8,940 bases of DNA, taken from Clostridia bacterium. Lineage in GTDB: Bacteria > Bacillota > Clostridia > Christensenellales > Aristaeellaceae. The stretch is taken from the NCBI GenBank assembly GCA_024404275.1, contig JAKSQG010000065.1, positions 1 through 8,940 of the forward strand, read 5' to 3'. A program made the position numbers and the translations under genes. The notes under the pieces were generated by a model. It was given only the letters and a program-made list of their open reading frames with translations. It did no database searches and had not been told where the DNA came from. Below are positions 1 to 6,449 of this stretch, in pieces (the first letter of the stretch is position 1; every line of letters starts with the position of its first letter).

Positions 1-1124
1 TCGGTGGCGATGAAGGGCAGGTATTCCATCACAAAGCGGTCGACGATCTTTTCGTTGACGTGCAGACCGCCCGTCACGTTGACCATCAGGCGCAGGATGG
101 CGTCGCAGCACAGGAAGCCCTCGGGCAGCGAGATGCGGCGGTTGGCGGAGTCATCCAGCGTGCGCTCCAGCCACTGGGAGGAGGCAGTCATGGCGGCGTT
201 GAGCGCGTCGCCCATCAGGTAGCGGCTCAGGGAGCAGATGCGCTCGCTGCGCATGGGGTTGCGCTTGTACGCCATGGCGGAGGAACCGATCTGAGTCGAT
301 TCAAAGGGCTCCTCGACCTGACGGTCGTGCTGGAGAAGGCGCAGGTCGGTGGCAAAGCGGCAGCAAGACTGCGCCACGGAGGACAGGGCGTTGAGGATGC
401 GGCTGTCCAGCTTGCGGGGATAGGTCTGACCGCTGACATCGTAGATGCGGTCAAAGCCGAAATCGGCGGCGATGAGACGGTTCATCTCGCTGATCTTTTC
501 GGTGTCGCCGTGGAACAGTTCCATAAAGCTGGCTTCGGTACCGGTGGTGCCGCGGCAGCCCAGGAAGCGGATGGCATTCAGGGCGTCGTCGATCTCTTCA
601 AGGTCCAGCATCAGGTCCTGTGCCCACAGGGAGGCGCGCTTGCCGATGGTGACCAGCTGCGCGGGCTGGAAATGCGTGTAGCCCAGGCAGGGACGCGCCT
701 TGTACTGCAGCGCGAAATCGCACAGGTTATCCAGCACGGCGCTGACCTGACCGCGGATGTAGCGCAGGGCGTCGCGGTACAAAATCAGGTCGGCATTGTC
801 GGTCACATAGCAGCTGGTGGCACCCAGATGGATGATGCCCTTGGCGCCGGGCGCCTGCAGACCGTAGCCGTAAATGTGCGCCATGACATCATGGCGGACT
901 TCCTTTTCCTTGGCGGCGACTTCTTCGTAATTGATGGGGCTGATGTGCTCCTCAAGTTCCTTGACCTGCTCCGCAGTGACGGGCAGACCCAGCTTGTGCT
1001 GGGCGCGGGCCAGCGATACCCACAATTTGCGCCACGTTTCGTAGCGGGTATCGGAGGAGAACAGGTTCAGCATGTACGTGGAGGCGTAGCGGGAAGCCAG
1101 CGGGCTTTCGTAAGTGCTGCTCAT
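1..1124 (-). CDS. purB: Adenylosuccinate lyase, 3' end beyond the window
   Basis: This enzyme removes fumarate from SAICAR and from adenylosuccinate, so it acts both in de novo purine synthesis and in the last step to AMP, in the cytoplasm. About 374 residues are visible; the reading frame is open to the left edge, and the family is usually about 430-480 residues. Visible fumarase/aspartase-superfamily motifs are RHDVMAH near residue 77, IIHLGATSCYVTDN near 97-110 (His99), GYTHFQPAQ near 148-156 (His151, candidate general acid), and the flexible signature loop GSSAMAYKRNPMRSER near 280-295 with the catalytic serine at 281 or 282. The loop reads like the eukaryotic ADSL clade (SSAMPYKRNP) with Ala285 in place of Pro. 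The start is the ATG at 1122-1124, preceded by GTGAGGT (minus strand, 1129-1135) that lies in the last codons of purA. Only 2 nt separate it from the purA stop, so translational coupling is likely. Confidence 0.95.
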   Translation of the reverse strand, partial: MSSTYESPLASRYASTYMLNLFSSDTRYETWRKLWVSLARAQHKLGLPVTAEQVKELEEHISPINYEEVAAKEKEVRHDVMAHIYGYGLQAPGAKGIIHLGATSCYVTDNADLILYRDALRYIRGQVSAVLDNLCDFALQYKARPCLGYTHFQPAQLVTIGKRASLWAQDLMLDLEEIDDALNAIRFLGCRGTTGTEASFMELFHGDTEKISEMNRLIAADFGFDRIYDVSGQTYPRKLDSRILNALSSVAQSCCRFATDLRLLQHDRQVEEPFESTQIGSSAMAYKRNPMRSERICSLSRYLMGDALNAAMTASSQWLERTLDDSANRRISLPEGFLCCDAILRLMVNVTGGLHVNEKIVDRFVMEYLPFIAT

Positions 1125-1126
1125 TT

Positions 1127-2401
1127 TTACCTCACAATGATGGCGTCACGTTCGGGACCGACGGAGACGTAGCTGATGCGGCAGCCGATCTCCTTTTCAA
1201 CATACTCGATGTAATCGCGGGCGGCCTTGGGCAGCTCCTCATAGGTGCGCACCTTGGAGATGTCGCACTTCCAGCCGGGCATGCTGGTCAGCACGGGCTT
1301 GGCCAGGGGCAGATCGGCGGGGAAGGGGAAATCATCGGTCTTTTCGCCGTTCAGCTCATACTGGGCACAGATCGGGATCTCCTCCATGTAGCTCAGGATA
1401 TCCATCTTGGTCAGCGCCACTTCGGTAGCGCCCTGCACCTGACAGCCGTAGCGGGTGGCCACGATGTCGATGGGGCCCACGCGGCGGGGACGGCCGGTGG
1501 AAGCACCGTATTCGCCGCCTTCGGCACGCAGCTTTTCGGCTTCCTCACCGAACCATTCGCAGGTGAAGGGGCCTTCGCCCACGCAGGTAGAATACGCCTT
1601 GACGATGCCCACGGTGCGGTCGATGCGGCTGCCGGGGATGCCGGCGCCCACGCAGGCGTAGCCGCTGTTGGAGGGAGAGGAAGAGGTGTAGGGGTAGATG
1701 CCCATATCGATATCACGCAGGGCGCCCAGCTGCGCCTCGAACAGCATGTTCTTGCCGGCCTTTTCGGCTTCGTAGAGGAACTTCGACGTATTGCAGATGA
1801 AGGGAGCCAGCTTGGAGCCGAATTCGCCGCACCAGCGCAGCAGATCGTCCAGCTCGTAGCCCTTGGCGCCGTACACGTTGCGCAGGGTCAGGTTCTTCCA
1901 CTCCAGAATGTTGGCAAGATGCTCGCGCAGGTATTCGGGGCGCAGCAGCTCGCCCATCATGACGGTCTTCTTTTGATACTTATCGCTGTAAACGGGAGCA
2001 ATGCCGCGCAGGGTGGAGCCGTACTTGCGGTCCTTGAGGCGGCTTTCCTCCAGACCGTCCAATTCACGGTGATAGGGGAACACCACGCTGGCGCGCTCGG
2101 AGATCTTGAAGTTTTCGGGGGTGATGGGCACGCCCGCCTTCTGCAGGCCGGAGATTTCCTTCCACAGGTCCTCGGGATCGATGACCACGCCGGGGCCCAG
2201 CACATTGACAACACCCTTCGAGAAAACGCCGGAGGGGATCAGATGCAGGGCGAACTTGCCGTATTCGTTGACGACGGTGTGACCGGCGTTGTTGCCGCCC
2301 TGATAGCGGACGACCACGTCATAATCCGCCGCGATGAGATCGACCATGCGGCCCTTGCCTTCGTCGCCCCAGTTGATGCCTACGATTGCGCAATTGCTCA
2401 T
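1127..2401 (-). CDS. purA: Adenylosuccinate synthetase, divergent clade
   Basis: PurA joins IMP and aspartate using GTP to make adenylosuccinate, the substrate of the PurB encoded just downstream. It has 424 residues, the usual length. The N-terminal signature GINWGDEGKGR (8-18, catalytic Asp13) and QGGNNAGHTV (34-43, catalytic His41) are intact. RGIAPVYSDKYQKK (132-145) carries the conserved Lys141, and STGRPRRVGPID (301-312) matches the Arg-rich substrate loop. Several usually conserved positions differ: Lys144 where E. coli has Arg143, FEAQLGALRDID instead of FEGAQG-x-LLDID, TSSS instead of TSSN, and STCVGEGPF instead of STRVG-x-GPF. From memory this pattern occurs in many clostridial PurA proteins, so it looks like a functional subclade. 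The ATG start at 2401 has an AAGGAG site (2411-2416, minus strand) 9 nt upstream. The stop is TAA. The gene is first in a purA-purB operon with its own promoter (2453-2481). Confidence 0.95.
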   Translation of the reverse strand: MSNCAIVGINWGDEGKGRMVDLIAADYDVVVRYQGGNNAGHTVVNEYGKFALHLIPSGVFSKGVVNVLGPGVVIDPEDLWKEISGLQKAGVPITPENFKISERASVVFPYHRELDGLEESRLKDRKYGSTLRGIAPVYSDKYQKKTVMMGELLRPEYLREHLANILEWKNLTLRNVYGAKGYELDDLLRWCGEFGSKLAPFICNTSKFLYEAEKAGKNMLFEAQLGALRDIDMGIYPYTSSSPSNSGYACVGAGIPGSRIDRTVGIVKAYSTCVGEGPFTCEWFGEEAEKLRAEGGEYGASTGRPRRVGPIDIVATRYGCQVQGATEVALTKMDILSYMEEIPICAQYELNGEKTDDFPFPADLPLAKPVLTSMPGWKCDISKVRTYEELPKAARDYIEYVEKEIGCRISYVSVGPERDAIIVR

Positions 2402-2418
2402 GTTGTTTTTCTCCTTAA

Positions 2419-2433
2419 AAGCCCATAGGGCTT
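2419..2433 (-). other. Short hairpin in the purA leader
   Basis: A perfect 6-bp inverted repeat, AAGCCC-TAT-GGGCTT on the minus strand, lies in the predicted purA 5' untranslated region, and its 3' arm ends 2 nt before the AAGGAG ribosome site. With a 3-nt loop and only four T residues it is too weak to call a terminator. It could stabilise the mRNA or modulate ribosome access. It also overlaps the -35 element of the opposite-strand lysR-type promoter. Confidence 0.4.
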
Positions 2434-2460
2434 GATTTTCATGACCTATCCCATTATAAT
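2432..2460 (+). promoter_or_regulatory. Predicted sigma-A promoter for the LysR-type gene
   Basis: TTGATT (2432-2437), a 17-bp spacer and a perfect TATAAT (2455-2460) read toward the regulator gene. The start point would be near 2467, giving a leader of about 62 nt. Its -10 overlaps the -10 of the opposing purA promoter by 4 bp within the palindromic octamer ATTATAAT (2453-2460), so polymerase could occupy only one promoter at a time. The prediction is from sequence alone. Confidence 0.6.
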
Positions 2461-2481
2461 CGGCTGGAGGCTATAAGTAAA
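2453..2481 (-). promoter_or_regulatory. Predicted sigma-A promoter for purA-purB
   Basis: On the minus strand, TTTACT (2476-2481) is followed by a 17-bp spacer and a perfect TATAAT (2453-2458). The start point would be near 2446, giving a leader of about 45 nt. The -35 matches consensus at 4 of 6 positions and lies inside the left ATAAGTAAAAC repeat, so a protein on that repeat would touch polymerase directly. No purine riboswitch or PurR-type PurBox is evident in this gap. Confidence 0.65.
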
Positions 2482-2514
2482 ACGGAAATTGCTTATCGTA
2501 GCCATAAGTAAAAC
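2470..2514. repeat. Pair of 14-bp direct repeats in the divergent promoter region
   Basis: GC-Y-ATAAGTAAAAC occurs at 2470-2483 and 2501-2514, matching at 13 of 14 positions; the last 11 bp are identical. The spacing is exactly 31 bp, about three helical turns, which places both copies on one face of the DNA. The left copy covers the predicted purA -35 and the right copy contains the right arm of the LysR-type box. They are likely operator half-sites for the adjacent LysR-type protein. Confidence 0.6.
2493..2507. promoter_or_regulatory. Candidate LysR-type regulator box (TTAT-N7-ATAA)
   Basis: TTAT (2493-2496), 7 bp, ATAA (2504-2507) is a perfect dyad of the T-N11-A class recognised by LysR-type regulators. 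It extends to CTTAT-N7-ATAAG at 2492-2508. Its centre lies about 54 bp upstream of the predicted purA start and about 33 bp downstream of the predicted regulator start. This fits activation of purA together with repression of the regulator's own gene. The site is seen directly; the binding protein is inferred from adjacency. Confidence 0.6.
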
Positions 2515-2518
2515 TGAT

Positions 2519-2525
2519 GGGTGAT
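2519..2525 (+). promoter_or_regulatory. Ribosome binding site that fixes the LysR-type start
   Basis: GGGTGAT pairs with the 16S rRNA 3' tail in the register of GGAGGTGAT and sits at normal distance before the ATG at 2529. It overlaps the upstream in-frame ATG at 2517, which has no comparable site of its own. This favours 2529 as the start. Confidence 0.55.
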
Positions 2526-2528
2526 CAC

Positions 2529-3422
2529 ATGAACGCCAAGCTGGAGCAATACCGTGTTTTTTGTTCTGTGGCAGAGCAGGGAAGCATCTCCGCCGCCGCA
2601 AGGCAGCTGTATCTGTCGCAGTCCGCTGTCAGTCAGGATATCCGTTCGCTGGAGGAGAGCCTTGGTACCCGCCTGTTTACGCGTATGCCAAGGGGCGTGT
2701 CGCTCACCTCGGACGGGCAGACGCTGTACGATTATGTGTCCCGCGCGCTGGGGCTGCTGGAGGCGGGCGAAAAGCAGCTGGCGGATACGCGGGAATTGAT
2801 GACGGGCGAGATCAGCATCGGCGCCAACGACACGCTGACCAAATACTACCTGCTGCCCTTTCTGCAGCGGTATCACCGCGAGTACCCCGGCGTGCGCATC
2901 CGCATCTGCAACGGCACCAGCCGCCGCGTGCTGGAGATGCTTGAAACAGGACAGGTCGACCTTGCCTTTGCCACCGCGCCGGAGGAGGGGCACAATTTTG
3001 ACATGCAGCCCTGCTTTGAAACGCACACCGCGTTTGTGGCGGCGCCCGATTATGACTGCGACTTTGACAAAGCCTATTCGCTGGAGGAGCTGGGGCGTTT
3101 TCCGCTCATATTGCTGGACCGCACCGCCAGCAGCCGCCGCTATCTGGAGCAGCGGTTCCTTGCGGCGGGGCTGACGCTTAAGCCCGAGATCGAGCTTTCG
3201 AGCCACAACCTGCTCATCGCCATTGCCCGCATCGGGCTGGGCGTTGCCTGCGTGACAGAGGAGATGGCACTTTCCGGTCTGCAAAGGGGCATTATCCGCA
3301 AACTGCGCACGGCGGAGGACATCCCCGCCCGACAGGTGGTGCTGTGCGCCCTGCGCTCCGCCAGTTTGTCCGCCGCGGCGCAGCGTTTCCGGGAGATTGT
3401 TGTCGGGGCGGAGCAGGTGTGA
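2529..3422 (+). CDS. LysR-family transcriptional regulator
   Basis: A 297-residue protein of standard LysR-family length. Residues 1-60 form the winged helix-turn-helix, including GSISAAARQLYLSQSAVSQDIRSLEESLGTRLF (18-50) and RMPRGVSLTSDG (52-63). A linker helix follows at about 64-92. The periplasmic-binding-protein-like effector domain starts near 93 (TGEISIGANDT) and runs to the C-terminus, with SHNLLIAIARIGLGVACVTEEMA near 225-247. The ligand cannot be read from sequence. I chose the ATG at 2529 over an in-frame ATG at 2517 because it gives the usual N-terminus (MNAKLEQYRVFCSV) and has a well-placed GGGTGAT. The gene is divergent from purA across a gap holding a TTAT-N7-ATAA box and 31-bp-spaced repeats, so purA-purB and its own gene are the likely targets. 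A purine-linked effector would be inference. No hairpin-plus-T terminator is visible before the surE promoter. Confidence 0.92.
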   Translation: MNAKLEQYRVFCSVAEQGSISAAARQLYLSQSAVSQDIRSLEESLGTRLFTRMPRGVSLTSDGQTLYDYVSRALGLLEAGEKQLADTRELMTGEISIGANDTLTKYYLLPFLQRYHREYPGVRIRICNGTSRRVLEMLETGQVDLAFATAPEEGHNFDMQPCFETHTAFVAAPDYDCDFDKAYSLEELGRFPLILLDRTASSRRYLEQRFLAAGLTLKPEIELSSHNLLIAIARIGLGVACVTEEMALSGLQRGIIRKLRTAEDIPARQVVLCALRSASLSAAAQRFREIVVGAEQV

Positions 3423-3462
3423 TGCTCTTTGCATAATAATAAGGATAAATGTCTTCGCTGAC

Positions 3463-3491
3463 TGGACAAGCGGGTTGTTTTCATGTATAAT
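3463..3491 (+). promoter_or_regulatory. Strong predicted sigma-A promoter for the surE operon
   Basis: TGGACA (3463-3468, 5 of 6 to consensus), a 17-bp spacer and a perfect TATAAT (3486-3491) precede surE. The start point would be near 3498, leaving a leader of about 22 nt before the ATG at 3520. It probably drives the whole five-gene cluster to the right edge, since no later junction has an obvious promoter or terminator. Confidence 0.75.
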
Positions 3492-3504
3492 CGTCTGAGC
3501 AATG

Positions 3505-3510
3505 AAAGGA
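3505..3510 (+). promoter_or_regulatory. Ribosome binding site that fixes the surE start
   Basis: AAAGGA lies 9 nt before the ATG at 3520. It is downstream of, and so unusable for, the alternative in-frame ATG at 3502. Confidence 0.7.
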
Positions 3511-3519
3511 TGTACGCCC

Positions 3520-4266
3520 ATGCATTTTTTACTGACCAACGATGACGGCATCGACGCCGTCGGCATCCGCGCGCTGGCGGAAGCCGCCCTCAAAAGGGGG
3601 CATAAGGTGACCATCTGCGCCCCCTCCGAGCAGCAGAGCGCCGCAAGCGCCCGCCTGACGCTGACCCGCCCCTTGACCACCCACAAAAAGGAATGGCCGG
3701 GTGTGGACGCCTTTGCCATTGACGGTACGCCCGTCGATTGCGTGCGTGTGGCTCCCTATCTGGGCGAAACGCCCTATGATTTCTGCCTGTCGGGCGTCAA
3801 CAACGGCGAGAATGCGGGCACGGCGGCCTATTACAGCGGCACGGTCAATGCCGCCCGTGAGGCGACCATGGGGCACATGAAAAGCATGGCGGTCTCCGTC
3901 GATGCTCACGCCTGCCCCGAAGCGCTGCAGCGCACGGCGGAGATGGCGGTCGAAATTGCCGAAAAGTATGCCGACACCGAACTGCCGCGCATGTGCGTGA
4001 TCAATTTCAACGCTCCGGCGACGCACCCCGATACATGGAAGGACCTCAAAATCGCTCCCATCTCGGAAGCGTATTTCCTTGACACGTATGAAAAGCGCGT
4101 CAGCCCCTACGGTGTGACCTATTTCTGGATGAACGCAGGTCTGCAAATCGAGCCCCGTGAGGAGGGGAGCGACCTGTACCTGCTGGAGCAGAATCACCCC
4201 GTGGTCACGTTCCTGGGCGGTATCAAGGATTTCAACGACACTCTCGGCGGAAAGCTGAAAGGCTGA
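3520..4266 (+). CDS. surE: 5'/3'-nucleotidase SurE
   Basis: SurE is a cytoplasmic metal-dependent phosphatase that dephosphorylates nucleoside monophosphates and, in some species, short polyphosphate. The 248-residue product has the usual length of about 250. The N-terminal LLTNDDG (4-10) supplies the metal-binding Asp8-Asp9. APSEQQSAASARLT (34-47) is the second conserved loop, with metal-ligand Ser40. SGVNNGENAG (91-100) is the SGxNxGxN loop carrying the metal-binding Asn. YYSGTVNAAREATMG (104-118) is also typical. The start at 3520 puts LLTNDDG at the normal distance from the N-terminus and uses the AAAGGA site at 3505; the ATG at 3502 would add six atypical residues. It is the first gene after a strong promoter, and the RpiR-type gene follows 46 nt later. 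A downstream exonuclease and nucleoside kinase suggest a role in nucleotide turnover, which is inference. Confidence 0.93.
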   Translation: MHFLLTNDDGIDAVGIRALAEAALKRGHKVTICAPSEQQSAASARLTLTRPLTTHKKEWPGVDAFAIDGTPVDCVRVAPYLGETPYDFCLSGVNNGENAGTAAYYSGTVNAAREATMGHMKSMAVSVDAHACPEALQRTAEMAVEIAEKYADTELPRMCVINFNAPATHPDTWKDLKIAPISEAYFLDTYEKRVSPYGVTYFWMNAGLQIEPREEGSDLYLLEQNHPVVTFLGGIKDFNDTLGGKLKG

Positions 4267-4312
4267 GCGGCATCCCCGCCAACCGGGAGAAAGATATAGT
4301 ACAGAGGCAAGT

Positions 4313-5182
4313 ATGCAGGAAACTCAACAGCATGATCTGATCCGGCGCCTGAACAAGAGCGGCGAAAAGCTGAGCAAGGGCCATCGCCGCATTGCCGATT
4401 ACATTGCCGAGCATTACGACAAGGCGGTGTTTATGACCGCATCCCGTCTGGCGGAAGCCGCCGAGGTGAGCGAGAGCACCGTGGTGCGATTTGCCATGGC
4501 GCTGGGCTATGACGGCTATCCGGAGCTTCAGCGCAACCTGAAGGAGCTGGTACGCCATCGCCTGACCGCTACGCAGCGCTTTGAGATGAGTGCCGATATC
4601 CCGCAGGAGAATGTGCTCAGCACCGTGCTGAAGGAGGACATGCTCAACATCCGCAACACGGTGGAGAGCATTGACGAGAAGAGCTTTGAGGAGGCTATCC
4701 GCCTCATCGGCAATGCGCAGCGCGTGTACATTCTGGGCCTGCGTTCGGCGGCGCCGCTGGCGGAGTTTGCCGGGTACTATCTGCACTACATCTTTGACGA
4801 TGTGCGTGTGGTGGCAACGGCCTCCACGGATGTGTTTGAGGCCATCTCCCGCATCCGTCCGCAGGATGTGCTGATCGGCATCAGCTTCCCGCGCTATTCC
4901 AGCCGCACCATCGAAGCGATGAGCTATGCCCGCTCCCGCGGCGCGCAGGTGGTGGGTCTGACCGACGGTCCCATGAGTCCGCTGCATGAGGTATCGGATG
5001 TGTGCCTTTCCGCCCGCACCGATATGGCCTCCTTTGTGGACTCGATGGCCGCCCCCATCAGCCTCATCAACGCCCTCATCGTGGCATTGGGCCTCAAAAA
5101 CAAGGAACTGCTGGCCAGCCGCTTCAAGCAGCTGGAGGAAGTATGGGATGCCTACAGCATCTACATGAGTGAAGGTAAATGA
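4313..5182 (+). CDS. MurR/RpiR-family transcriptional regulator
   Basis: A 289-residue protein with the two-domain RpiR layout. The N-terminal HTH_6 domain spans about residues 8-85, with KLSKGHRRIADYI (19-31) and recognition-helix region AEVSESTVVRFAMALGYDGY (50-69). The C-terminal SIS (sugar isomerase-like) domain spans about 125-265, with RVYILGLRSAAPLAEF (137-152), IRPQDVLIGISFPRYSS (181-197) and GAQVVGLTDGPMSPL (210-224). SIS domains in this family usually sense phosphorylated sugars or amino sugars; the ligand here is unknown, and no sugar kinase, isomerase or PTS gene is adjacent. The ATG at 4313 has AGAGG (4303-4307) 5 nt upstream. The stop TGA overlaps the next start (ATGA), so it is translationally coupled to the flavoprotein gene. 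The 46-nt gap after surE shows no convincing terminator. Confidence 0.92.
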   Translation: MQETQQHDLIRRLNKSGEKLSKGHRRIADYIAEHYDKAVFMTASRLAEAAEVSESTVVRFAMALGYDGYPELQRNLKELVRHRLTATQRFEMSADIPQENVLSTVLKEDMLNIRNTVESIDEKSFEEAIRLIGNAQRVYILGLRSAAPLAEFAGYYLHYIFDDVRVVATASTDVFEAISRIRPQDVLIGISFPRYSSRTIEAMSYARSRGAQVVGLTDGPMSPLHEVSDVCLSARTDMASFVDSMAAPISLINALIVALGLKNKELLASRFKQLEEVWDAYSIYMSEGK

Positions 5183-6423
5183 GCAATCACGTTGTCATTA
5201 TCGGCGGCGGCGCGGCGGGACTTTCTGCCGCGCTGTTTGCGTCCCGTGCGGGGGCTCGCGTGACCCTGCTGGAAAAAAACGAAAAGTTTGGCAAAAAGCT
5301 TTACATCACCGGCAAGGGCCGCTGCAACATGACCAATGACTGCACGACCGAGGAGTTTTTGACCAATGTGCCGCGCAATCCGCGCTTTTTGTATTCCGCG
5401 CTGCGCTGCCTGTCCCCGCAGGATCTTCAGGCACTGATGAACAGCCTGGGCTGCAAAACCAAGGTGGAGCGCGGGCAAAGAGTGTTTCCCGAAAGCGACC
5501 ACGCAAGCGATGTCAGCCGTGCCTTTCTGGACGGACTGAAGGGGCAGGGGCTCAAGCTGGGCGTTGAGGTGAAGGAGATCCTGTACGAAAACGGCCGTGC
5601 CGCGGGCGTGCGTGTGCAGGACGCGATGGGCGAACGCTGCATTGCCGCCGATGCCGTCATTGTGGCGACAGGCGGTCTGAGCTATCCCGTGACAGGTTCG
5701 ACGGGTGACGGCTACCGCATGGCGGAAAAGGCGGGGCACACGCTGCTGCCCTCCGTGCCGTCCCTGGTGCCGCTCAACATCCGTGAGAGCTGGCCGCGTC
5801 AATTGATGGGGCTGAGCCTCAAAAACGTAGCACTTTCCGCCGCTGCGCGGGGCAAGACCCGCTTCAGCGAGCAGGGCGAGATGCTGTTTACGCACTTTGG
5901 CATCTCGGGTCCGCTGGTGCTGACGCTCTCCTCCGCCCTGGCGAGGGAGGACTGGAGCAAGGTATCACTTTCGCTGGATATGAAGCCCGCGCTCAGCGAA
6001 AAGCAGCTGGATGACCGCCTGCTGCGGGAGTTTGCCGCCAATCCCCGCCGTCAATTGCAGAATGTGCTGCCGGCGTTGCTGCCCTCGCGCATGGCGGAGA
6101 TCTTCCCTGCCCTGTGCGGCATGGATGGGCATATGGGCGTGTCGCAGATCAGCGCGGCGCAGCGGCAGAAGCTGGTGCAGACGCTCAAGGCGCTGCCAAT
6201 GAGCGTTGTATCGCCCCGCGGCTTTGAAGAAGCCATCATTACCTGCGGCGGTGTGCAGGTGAAGGAGATCGACCCCTCCACCATGATGAGCCGCAAGGTG
6301 CCCGGACTTTATTTTGCCGGCGAAGTGCTGGATGTGGACGCCTACACGGGCGGCTTCAACCTGCAAATCGCCTTTTCCACCGGCGCGCTGGCGGGGAACG
6401 CCGCCGCCGGGTATCAGCCCTGA
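5179..6423 (+). CDS. HI0933-like NAD(P)/FAD-dependent oxidoreductase
   Basis: A 414-residue flavoprotein of the HI0933/YtfP family, a conserved bacterial group of poorly defined function. The Rossmann FAD-binding motif GGGAAG (9-14) begins after HVVIIG and is followed by Glu32 at the end of beta-2 (VTLLEKNEKFGKK), the expected ribose ligand. The family hallmark KLYITGKGRCNMTN (40-53) is intact, as is the C-terminal FAD motif GLYFAGEVLDVDAYTGGFNLQ (376-396) before FSTGALAG. These enzymes are often labelled aminoacetone oxidase-like or BaiN-like (BaiN being a bile-acid reductase from Clostridium scindens). Family membership alone does not support bile-acid activity, and no bai genes are nearby. 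The start overlaps the RpiR-type stop by 4 nt (ATGA) with GAAGG just upstream at 5171-5175, close for a ribosome site, as often seen in coupled genes. Confidence 0.9.
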   Translation: MSNHVVIIGGGAAGLSAALFASRAGARVTLLEKNEKFGKKLYITGKGRCNMTNDCTTEEFLTNVPRNPRFLYSALRCLSPQDLQALMNSLGCKTKVERGQRVFPESDHASDVSRAFLDGLKGQGLKLGVEVKEILYENGRAAGVRVQDAMGERCIAADAVIVATGGLSYPVTGSTGDGYRMAEKAGHTLLPSVPSLVPLNIRESWPRQLMGLSLKNVALSAAARGKTRFSEQGEMLFTHFGISGPLVLTLSSALAREDWSKVSLSLDMKPALSEKQLDDRLLREFAANPRRQLQNVLPALLPSRMAEIFPALCGMDGHMGVSQISAAQRQKLVQTLKALPMSVVSPRGFEEAIITCGGVQVKEIDPSTMMSRKVPGLYFAGEVLDVDAYTGGFNLQIAFSTGALAGNAAAGYQP

Positions 6424-6449
6424 ATCCAACGGAAGGACCGTAAACCGAC

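Noticed and set aside
60..1172. A 370-codon plus-strand open frame opposite purB.
   Set aside because: It is antisense to an unmistakable purB, its product has the same Gly/Ala/Gln/Val-rich shadow composition, and it extends into the purA 3' end.
2402..2528. Purine riboswitch or PurBox upstream of purA.
   Set aside because: The predicted leader is only about 45 nt, too short for the aptamer, and I see no PurBox-like CGAA/TTCG pair at suitable spacing.
2493..3719. A 408-codon minus-strand open frame opposite the LysR-type gene and the surE start.
   Set aside because: It runs across two well-supported plus-strand genes and the surE promoter, shows no domain, and has no ribosome site worth noting.
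4267..4312. Possible terminator between surE and the RpiR-type gene (GCGG-CATC-CCCGC).
   Set aside because: The stem is only about 4 bp and no T-run follows, so readthrough within an operon is more likely.
5179..6423. Bile-acid reductase BaiN as a specific name for the flavoprotein.
   Set aside because: The name rests on membership of a broad family. No other bai genes are present and the neighbours are unrelated to bile acids.
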